A stretch of 64,000 nucleotides of DNA. Source: Plenodomus lindquistii (lineage: Eukaryota; Ascomycota; Dothideomycetes; Pleosporales; Leptosphaeriaceae). Under the pieces are notes generated by a model, which was not told where the DNA came from, searched no databases, and was given only the letters and a program-made list of their open reading frames with translations. Shown here piece after piece: positions 56,401-64,000 of this stretch (its first letter is position 1; every line of letters begins with the position of its first letter). The position numbers were made by a program, and so were the translations under genes. The stretch is from the NCBI GenBank assembly GCA_025504975.1, contig JANUWI010000010.1, forward strand, positions 1,116,001 to 1,180,000, written 5' to 3'.

Positions 56401-56878
56401 TCACAATATTACTCGCCGCCGCAAATGTCGTCGCACCCCGTGTCTTCTCCAACTTCTCCTGCAGCGCATACGTCTGGATGTCATGGATGGAGACAAAGTT
56501 GTCGGACAGCGAGACGAGGATGTTTGCTTCTTTGATGATGGCTAGTTGCTGTATTGGGCGGCGCGAGAACTTTTCCTCCTCGCGCAAGAGGTCTGCGGCT
56601 TTGGGTTTTGGGGCTGGTGGTGGTTCGGGCTGATTGCCATTGTGGTCGCCGTTGGGCTTGTGTTCGGGCTCGGGGTCTTCGATTTGGTCGTTTACGCGGT
56701 AGATGCGGAGCGCGCCCGTGTTGAGGCCTACGAGTACGCGGTCGCCTGAAGCAGTCAGTACCGAGTCTCAGATGGCCAATCAATAGTACTGCGCACCATA
56801 GGCGAGGATGGACTCGATCTTGGACTTGTCGCGCTGCTTGAGCTCGACAATGGGCCGAGCGGTGAAGGCGGACAGCAT
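53487..56878 (-). CDS. VPS39: Vam6/Vps39-like HOPS subunit
   Basis: Four exons: 56797-56878, 54322-56745, 54154-54262 and 53487-54102; introns of 51, 59 and 51 nt all fit GT..AG; 1076 residues. The N-terminal CNH-type beta-propeller begins MLSAFTARPIVELKQRDKSK and includes VLVGLNTGALRIYRV and IVSLADNF-like repeats (here ILVSLSDNFVSIHD). Vps39 domain 1 follows around VDTALFRAYMIASPSL and YETGRYADLIDFLHGKGLHR. Clathrin-type repeats come next. The C-terminal Vps39 domain 2 holds CAVCHKRFGRAAIRVYPDN and HSGC, probably a zinc site. Vam6/Vps39 is the Ypt7-binding subunit of HOPS, tethering late endosomes, autophagosomes and vacuoles, and contacts mitochondria (vCLAMP). An acidic serine-rich insert lies near residues 420-500. 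Confidence 0.95.
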
Positions 56879-58664
56879 GGTGGCTTCAGGTAAAATAGGA
56901 GATCATCTGGGGATCATACTGCCGCTATGCGACGGGTGTTGCGCGGCGAGAGAGCGACATGAGGCGTGATGCGTGTCGGCACTGGGGAGCTCGGTGCATC
57001 GTCATTGCCCGCGGCAGGAGCTCTGACCAACATCCATCACCAACACCGCTCAACACGTGTAGCCACTGGCATTCGCTCCAGATATGGAGCGGTAGTCGAC
57101 TTCAACGAATAGAAAAAAATCACTATTTGACATGTTGGAAAATGTTGAGATCATATGATGAGCATTGATCCATCTACACTATCTACGGGGGCTCTGCCCG
57201 ATTAATAGGCTTTCTAGAGCGAACGAACACAATGAGAGTAAGTGTTGCTGTTCGAGCGAGTGTGGTACAAAGACAACTGCGCAGTGAGGATACAACAGGG
57301 TCAGGGGAAGGAACTTGAATTGTGCTATCGATGATCCTCAACGTGACGAGAAACCATCTCTTCCCCCATTTTCACACCCATAGACAATTTGATAATCGAG
57401 CACATCTTGCTCCCACAACTCCTCGCACGATCTGGCATCCACCACCATCCCCGAAAAATCAAACTGTTCAGCTAGTCCCGGGCGCAAGCGCCAACACAGG
57501 ATCAACTCAAGCGGCGCGAAAAACATCGCAGCTAAAACCAACCCTTCATCCGGGGGACGAGGATTCTTCGTACCGTACAAAACAAACACATCTATGTCGA
57601 CCAATCAACTCACACAATTCCTCTTCCTCCTCCTTGCTGGCCCTCCAACGCAAGATATGAGAAGAAAAGAGGACAGGAGGAAAGGCAAACACTTGTTACC
57701 AATCAGCAGCACAACCTCTCCATCTTCCCCCTCCAAATAGCCACAGCGGGTGCGCAATGCATACAACCAGAAGGGCAAGGCGGAGGGTGCTTAAATGGAA
57801 AATGTAGGAAAGGAGTGGCGAAAGAGCGAGTCATATCCACATATCACCGGCTCTATCGCAGCAAAACACAATCCCTGCACTCTTACGGTGTTGCAGCCTT
57901 GACTGCACATCTATGCTCGACGGCCGGAAATGAGGGTCAGACCTACGTCTGCTGACGCGCAACCGAGCGGGCAAGCCACAGCAAGGCGCGGTACTTGCAG
58001 AATCGCAGGCGTGATACAAGCGCTCAGACCGACCGCCGAGGATGCGCAGAAGGGCAACGGTGTAAGAGCGAGGGCGGGCTGCGAGGAAGAACGGGCTTAA
58101 GGGACCTCGGGAACAGACATACTCAAGGAGATATACACGCCTCATCAAGTGATGGAAAAAGCCGACTTTGTACACGGAACCCCCCCTTGAGGTTCATTGA
58201 CATGGAAAAAATATTTCGGCAAGAAAGGGAAATCGGGGTGATACAAAATACAGCTCTTCGCTGTCACTCTTTAAGCAATAAGGGGATATCAATCCAACGC
58301 ACAGCCCGCAAGGCAGAGCAACAAAATACATAAAACACAAAAGATTACAAAAGGGATAATTGAATGGGGTATTGTAACATGAAAACACCAAACACACAAT
58401 GCGGTTTCGTGGAGAAGCAGAAAGGTGAGTTTCGCTTCATCAACACAGAGTTTGCATGTGTGCTAGCTCGCACCCTTTCAGGCGGTGCTAAAAACTTCAG
58501 GACCAAGATTCGAAAGTCTGAGCAATTACGGCTACGGTCGCAATGTCAATGGTGGCGAGTATCGCAATCACAACACCCATCCAACCGGTAGACATCAGAA
58601 GACAGAAGTCGGCGGTCTGGTGGTAATGGACGGAGGCTGGGACAACGATGATGCCGGTATCAAA
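56879..58664. other. Intergenic region, no gene seen
   Basis: The VPS39 promoter and the 3' flank of PRM1. Short frames without domains. Confidence 0.5.
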
Positions 58665-60953
58665 TTAGTTGTATGGATTGTTGGATCGCTTTTCAGGAGG
58701 ATATGGCTGGTCGGAGAACGGGTTCGGGTTTGGGTTCGTGTCGTTGACAGGTGAGGGATCGGCGAGCTGGCCATAACTGCTTACGCGCAGGTGACCGGGG
58801 CGGGGAGACGAGGTGATTGCGTGCGCGCCCACGTTTCCGACCTTTTCGGTTTGGGGCTCGGCGTCGTGTTCGTAAGTCGAGAAAGGTCGGGGTGCGAGCG
58901 TGTAGGGCGCTGCTTTGTTGACGTTGTAGTCGTTGGCGACGTACATTGGGGGCGCGGCAGTAGGGTAGTCGACGGGCTTGTGCTGGTGCTCGATCGGAGA
59001 GGAGTCGATGACATAGGGGTTCCTACCCATCTCTGGGTCGTCGCGGCGGAAGAGGTGAGTTGAAGCGTAGATGAGTCCACCGATGGCAATGAAGAGCCAG
59101 ATTAGGATCAGGGCGGTAGAGATGAGTGCTTCTTGGCGAATGCCACTCATGAGCTTCTCAATAACACGGTTGACTGCTTCGGTGATCTCGTCCTTTGCTT
59201 TGCCGCTGGGATTGGCAAGTAGGTCGGCAGTAGAGTCTGAGCCGCTGTTCTCAGCAAGGGCGCCAATAGACAGAGTGTCGTTTGCGACACCTGGAAATGA
59301 GACGTGCGCATTCTCTTGGACCCAAGTGAGACCCTTTTGGAAGCTAGCAATTTTTAATCCAATCAAGCAGTTCAAGACTTCCTTGATGGGGTCGTAGAGG
59401 ACAGTGCCACCGAACGTCTCATTGAGTGTCTTGCTCATCTCGCTCACGAAGCCATTGAGGGTGTCGTTGACAGCAGTAGTGCTGGTGTTCACCCAGCCGA
59501 AGATGTCGTCGTTGATTTCGCTGTCCAGCTTCTCAACAGCGCTGTTGACGCCTTGAGACCAGGACATGGAGGCGTTGTTGAGTGATGTGACGACCTTTCC
59601 GGCAAAGTCAGCGACTTGCGACGTAAGCTCGGGGGTCTTGTCCTGGATGGCCTTCAGGAGAAGGTATTGACAGAAACAGGCGAAAAGACCCGCGAGACCG
59701 AGAGAGAGAAGGAACAGCATGGGGACGGATGTGGCGTAGGCCCAAGTCCAGCGCATGACAGCCTGTCGACGCGCTGAGCCCAATCGCCTACCGAACCACA
59801 GGCCGATACCAGAAGATGTTGGGCGGGAGGCGAGATAGACGACGTCCATTCCCTCGTGGCCCTCTGCAAAAAGAGCCGCGCGTTCTTGCATCTTGTGGTA
59901 TCGGCGCACTTCCATCCACGCCATGGGTACACAGACAATGATGGCCAGGGCGATGAGCACACCGAGCGCGATCTTCCGTGCATTGTAAGCGAGCTCAATG
60001 AGATCATCAAAGAAGTTGTTGATGCCATTGCCTTCGGAGCAGAAGTTGAGTGTTTCCTTCTGTGGCACGGGAAGTAGGGTACGATCGAACTCGAATGTGT
60101 CCAAGCCCTTCATGAGCTTCTTGACTTCCTCAAAAGGCGTGCGAATGAGGTTGTCGGTAAAGTTCTGCACCTCAGTGAAGGTTGGGATTGACTGGTTAAG
60201 CTTGGTAAGCCCTTCTTGCATCTGAGGTGGAAGCTCAAGCGCCTTCAACTTGGTGATCTGTTCGTCCAGATTGATTGTCGGCTTATTGAAGCCGGGCAAG
60301 TTGATGTTAATCTTGTCTAGGACGGAGTTGATGCCTTCGGTAACAGACTTGACGGCGTTGCCCATGTCATTTGTGACTTCCTCGATGGTCTCATCGAGTT
60401 GTTTGTTGACGGCCTCTCCGATTTCGACAGCAGCGTGAAGGCTACCGCTGACAGCGAGGGTAATTAGGCAGAGATAGGTACTCGTCATCATGTGAATGAC
60501 GAAGAGTACGATCTCCTCGATACCTGTGACGCTCATGGTCAACATGGTCATGAGGCCACTCACTGCCTTCTCGATTCCGGAAGCGGTCATTTCGTTGACG
60601 CCTTTGCTCATGTAGTGAGGCATAGACGCCATGGAGCTGCCGATGCTCTCAACTTGGGTGCAAGCACTGAGGGCTTCGCGACGAGCGGAAGCAAGGCTTG
60701 AGTCGGTGCTTGCAATGGCGAACAGTAGTCGAACGAGGACCAGGAGTAGTAATATCGTCCAGCGATTAATCCATATTTGCGAGAGCCTAGCTCTAAGGCC
60801 GAGGTATGGTTTGAAGTTTGGTGTCTGGTTTAGTGTAGATTGTGGTGCATCTTGCGGTGGGTAGTAGTCTCGCATCTCATGACTATCGCCAGCGGACATA
60901 GATGGAGGCACAGTTGGGAAGGGTTGCTGTTGGTTCGCAGAGGAAGTCATCAT
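58665..60953 (-). CDS. PRM1: Plasma membrane fusion protein Prm1
   Basis: A single-exon membrane protein of 762 residues starting at ATG 60953 (a second ATG follows at once). Prm1 helps plasma membranes merge during mating and, in filamentous fungi, hyphal fusion. The N-terminus includes FKPYLGLRARLSQIWINRWT and leads into hydrophobic segments: WTILLLLVLVRLLFAIAST, EIVLFVIHMMTSTYLCLITL, ARKIALGVLIALAIIVCVP, SVPMLFLLSLGLAGLFACF and ALILIWLFIAIGGLIYAS. Between them are two long extracellular helical regions with N-glycosylation sequons (for example NQS, NFT, NTS, NET). A conserved-looking NFCSEGNGINNFFDDL supplies a cysteine likely used for disulphide dimers. The cytosolic tail is Pro/Ser-rich. 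Length is typical for Pezizomycotina. Confidence 0.95.
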   Translation of the reverse strand: MMTSSANQQQPFPTVPPSMSAGDSHEMRDYYPPQDAPQSTLNQTPNFKPYLGLRARLSQIWINRWTILLLLVLVRLLFAIASTDSSLASARREALSACTQVESIGSSMASMPHYMSKGVNEMTASGIEKAVSGLMTMLTMSVTGIEEIVLFVIHMMTSTYLCLITLAVSGSLHAAVEIGEAVNKQLDETIEEVTNDMGNAVKSVTEGINSVLDKININLPGFNKPTINLDEQITKLKALELPPQMQEGLTKLNQSIPTFTEVQNFTDNLIRTPFEEVKKLMKGLDTFEFDRTLLPVPQKETLNFCSEGNGINNFFDDLIELAYNARKIALGVLIALAIIVCVPMAWMEVRRYHKMQERAALFAEGHEGMDVVYLASRPTSSGIGLWFGRRLGSARRQAVMRWTWAYATSVPMLFLLSLGLAGLFACFCQYLLLKAIQDKTPELTSQVADFAGKVVTSLNNASMSWSQGVNSAVEKLDSEINDDIFGWVNTSTTAVNDTLNGFVSEMSKTLNETFGGTVLYDPIKEVLNCLIGLKIASFQKGLTWVQENAHVSFPGVANDTLSIGALAENSGSDSTADLLANPSGKAKDEITEAVNRVIEKLMSGIRQEALISTALILIWLFIAIGGLIYASTHLFRRDDPEMGRNPYVIDSSPIEHQHKPVDYPTAAPPMYVANDYNVNKAAPYTLAPRPFSTYEHDAEPQTEKVGNVGAHAITSSPRPGHLRVSSYGQLADPSPVNDTNPNPNPFSDQPYPPEKRSNNPYN

Positions 60954-63900
60954 GTCGATGTATGACTGCGAAAACGCGGTCTGTCGAGAACGTTAGAGTC
61001 GTGGGGTGGTGTGTCGATTCGGCCGGGTCGTGAAGACAAAGAATCGATAGGTGAGTAGATAGAGAGTATGAGTATAGAAAAACGGGCCAGCCAGGTCAAG
61101 GGTATCTTCCAGAGATGGATTGTGGTGAGGTAGGAAAAAGATTACGTGATTCGGCAGAAGTGAACAATATACGACAATAGGAAAGCCCAACGCTCCGTAC
61201 AATGCAATAAAGGAAGAGTAAGCGTGAAGAGTAAGCGTGAAGAGACGAGGTGAAGGGGAGTTGGGTGGGCAGCGTTGTGAATAACTACCCTCTCACAATG
61301 ACTAACTTGAATAGAAAACCACGTACCGCGAGGAAGCGAGGACCAGCTGCAGGCCTCCCGCAGAGGTACCAATGGCACGCCAGAGAGAGGCCTGCACGAC
61401 CTGACCGTTTCAGCAGCGCATACACGTCCATGAGGCTCTAGTAAGAACAGGCGATTCCGGGGGTGGTGGTGGCCCAAATAGGCGCCCTTGGAGGTGGAGC
61501 CAGCCACTGCCGACCAGTCATTTGCTTGTCAAGTGGTCGGGCTGGGGAAGACGCAAAACATTGCGCTAGAACAGAAAAGCTTGACAGCGTTTGTTATTTT
61601 GGGCCTTCCAGATGCTCGAGTGGTTGTCGGGAAATGTCTGAGCGGGCGTCCTATTGTTCCACGGCTTGCGCTCATAGGCCCGCGACGGTCGCAGGCTCGC
61701 GAGGAGTCATGACTGCACGCCTCGTGACCGTTGGAAGCCGTCGCAGAGTGGGAGTTTTGTCAAGCGCAAGGGAACACGACCCTCTGAACGTCGGTCGCTG
61801 GCAGAGGAGGTGCTCATCTTGCGGGAGATGCGCGATGCAACAGTTTTGTAGTCTCCACCACGCCGTTGCCGCACGGCTGCGTGTCAGGCCTGTGGCGCCC
61901 ACCATGCCTTGTTTTCTGCAGCTGACGAAGACGTCATTCTCAATTGCTGTGTCTTGCATCGGATGCTGGCTACTCGGTGACATGCTTCTTGTCGCATCGC
62001 CAGCTGCACCAGTCTGTGCCATGCTTTCGGGTGTCATGGCTCTCCATGCATCTCCGCATACTCCAAATATAATCCAGCAGCCGCTCGGGAAGGAGTCCGT
62101 CCAGAATGACGAGGCGCTCCAGAGACGCAGCCAAGACGAGTATCGGGTGGCTGCGGCGTAGCGCTGGCCTTGAAGATGACGCCCCGAGCTCGGAAGACTG
62201 TGGCCAATCGTCGCTCTAGCGGCTGCAGAGCCTCAAACACGACCTTCTGTCGTCTCAACTTCACTTCCTTCTTCTCTAGCAGTGCGACACCAGCCTCTTT
62301 TTTGTAAACTGTTGCCGTCAGCCATATCTACCTCTTTCTACCAACATGCGTACAGGCGATGCAACTCTTCCATTCTCAAAACCCATCTCTGGTCTCGTGC
62401 CCTGGGTACCCCATCATTGTCTCGTGATGACCATACTTCTTTTCTGCCCTACTTAATCCTCACCACGCATCAGCTCACCATTTCAGTTCATGCGGGAACG
62501 AATACTACCGTGGATGGATGCTTTCTAGATGGGTATAGTCGCGTCATCCCGTGGCAGTAGTCACATTCACTTTGCTTCAACCACACCAAGGATGGCAATC
62601 AGCAGCCATAATACTGTTACTTGTAGAGAAAGAGGGCCCTTGGATTTGAAAGTGCCATGTACATGTTCTGTTAGCTAATGACCGAGTGCAGTCGTCGTTT
62701 CTGTGACTATAATGTGCGCGGCAAGTGCGTGCAGCAAACAACAACTTCGAATTGGTACTATCTTCATCTCGTCTTCCTGTCAACTCTCTCCACGCTCAAT
62801 ATCCACAACTCATTCTCCTCCTTCTATCTCCAACCTCTATACCCACACACGTACCCCTCGCAACAACGCTGGTCGTGGTTCGCTGTCTCCTCCCCTAAAA
62901 AATAATCGTGGGTGAAAGCGAGTCTGCTACTCCAGGCTGCCTCATCTGTGCTTCTGCCCCTTTCGGTCAGGGTCCTGGGTGCAGAGATTGTCACCCGCTT
63001 CAGTGCTGGCTCACAATATCTTCACCTCAACCGCCCACACCGTCTTTTCTCTCTCCTACCCGCGTCCATTTCTTCTCTTCTTACACCGTCATCTCCGCCA
63101 CTGAATTCGAGCATCGCGAAATCCCGCGAGCAGGCACCTGTATACGACCGTCGCGCGCTCAAAGCTCTCACTACACCGCCAGAGTCTCCACGCAATTGAG
63201 AAGGTGTACTTTTACAACAATCATAGGGCGCTTCACAGCACTTTTGAAAGGTATAGTAGCATCTCACCCAATCGCCACACATCACGCTGCCACCCCCCGT
63301 CCTCACTCCACCTTCCCCTTCCCTCCCCCTCCCCCAATTCTAGGCAGACGTCGTGGCCTACTCATAACACTGCGGTAATAGCTCGTTTGCCTGGGCGCAG
63401 CCTTGGCTCACGAGGCTTCTGGTAAGAAGCACTGCGCCAGCAAAACTCTTACCTCAACAACTTGCTTTCTACATATTACAGCAATTGGGGCTTACAAGTC
63501 TTGTAACACGCGTTTGCTTACAAGGTAAGGGCGGTATATCGATACCTCAAGTATCAAGCTTTCGAAACCCGGTCGCAATCTCTCTGAGTAAGCTTCCTCA
63601 ACGACCACAGCGTGGCACCCAGGTACGTGTTTCTGTGTTATGTTGTCTGCCACTTGATATGATTTCGCCGGTGGTCGGTGGCGGTGTCGACCCCGCACGC
63701 TCGCTCATTGGCTTAATCACGAATGATGGCACCACGCAGCCATCCATTTCGCCCAAAGCCACGATAGCAACATGAGTTGGGTAACCCCACTCGGGCACTG
63801 GCGGTCACGCGCACATCATAGTGAGAGTCAATATGAAGTGGGTCATTGCTGATGCGCAGGCACAGGCAGCGCGAACTCGTAGCTCTACAACCTTTGGGCC

Positions 63901-64000
63901 AATTGCTTTCAGTAGATTGACCGCCTCACAGTCGGTGAACCCCAGTCTTCGGTACAAATATCAGTTGCGGCAGTACACCTCTAACTTGCGGCAGTAACTT
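60954..64000. other. Right-edge intergenic region with possible splice signals
   Basis: No coding gene supported. It begins with the PRM1 promoter. Near the right end the plus strand has sequences like spliced exons: a pyrimidine-rich acceptor ending TTCTAG at about 63346, a donor GTAAGA at 63422, an acceptor ATTACAG at 63481 and a donor GTAAGG at about 63525. They may belong to the leader of a gene beyond the window, but no ATG-led frame follows. Confidence 0.4.

Noticed and set aside
55992..56633. Plus-strand frame of 213 codons opposite VPS39
   Set aside because: Antisense to the beta-propeller coding region of VPS39 and without motifs of its own.

Overview
The window reads as nuclear chromosomal DNA of a filamentous ascomycete (Pezizomycotina; probably a Dothideomycete, which is inference). 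Genes carry short GT..AG introns of about 46-170 nt with CTAAC-like branch sites. Several families are fungal-specific (DUF3632, HbrB/Bit61, Prm1, Gon7, the Gin4/Hsl1 kinase with a fungal KA1 tail). The decayed genes carry G-to-A type stop and missense changes of the kind left by RIP. I recognised no rRNA, tRNA, CRISPR array or intact transposon.

Layout. 0.7-8 kb: a DUF3632 gene, a protein with a possible ADP-ribosyltransferase-like fold, a secreted GlcG/HbpS-type protein whose 3' end is duplicated 1.7 kb away, a JmjC-like protein, and ribosomal protein L24. 8.8-16.6 kb: a 1304-residue Gin4/Hsl1-type kinase, then a C2H2 transcription factor behind a very long leader without any ATG. 16.6-27 kb: about 10 kb with no intact gene that I can support, holding microsatellites and small relics. 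27-36 kb: a decayed GFA/CENP-V gene, a hotdog thioesterase, a tiny spliced gene for a 66-residue peptide with an acylation signal, a decayed TRP/Flc-like fragment, and a secreted DUF1996 protein. 37-49 kb: a zinc-finger protein, an MFS anion permease, a truncated kinase-like relic, a P450 with a damaged splice acceptor, and a divergent pair made of a quercetinase-like bicupin and an alpha/beta hydrolase. This looks like an accessory catabolic neighbourhood. 50-61 kb: a compact housekeeping block with HbrB (TORC2), Gon7 (KEOPS), Vps39/Vam6 (HOPS) and Prm1 (cell fusion). 61-64 kb has no supported gene.

How the genes may work together. The kinase, HbrB, Vps39 and Prm1 all concern growth, membrane traffic and cell fusion, but they are ordinary neighbours rather than a pathway. 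The bicupin/hydrolase pair could carry out two consecutive steps (flavonol ring opening, then ester cleavage), with the nearby permease and P450 as possible partners. The points I would check first are the ATG-free leader, the acylated micropeptide gene, the P450 splice lesion, the duplication flanking the ART-like gene, and the bicupin/hydrolase pair.
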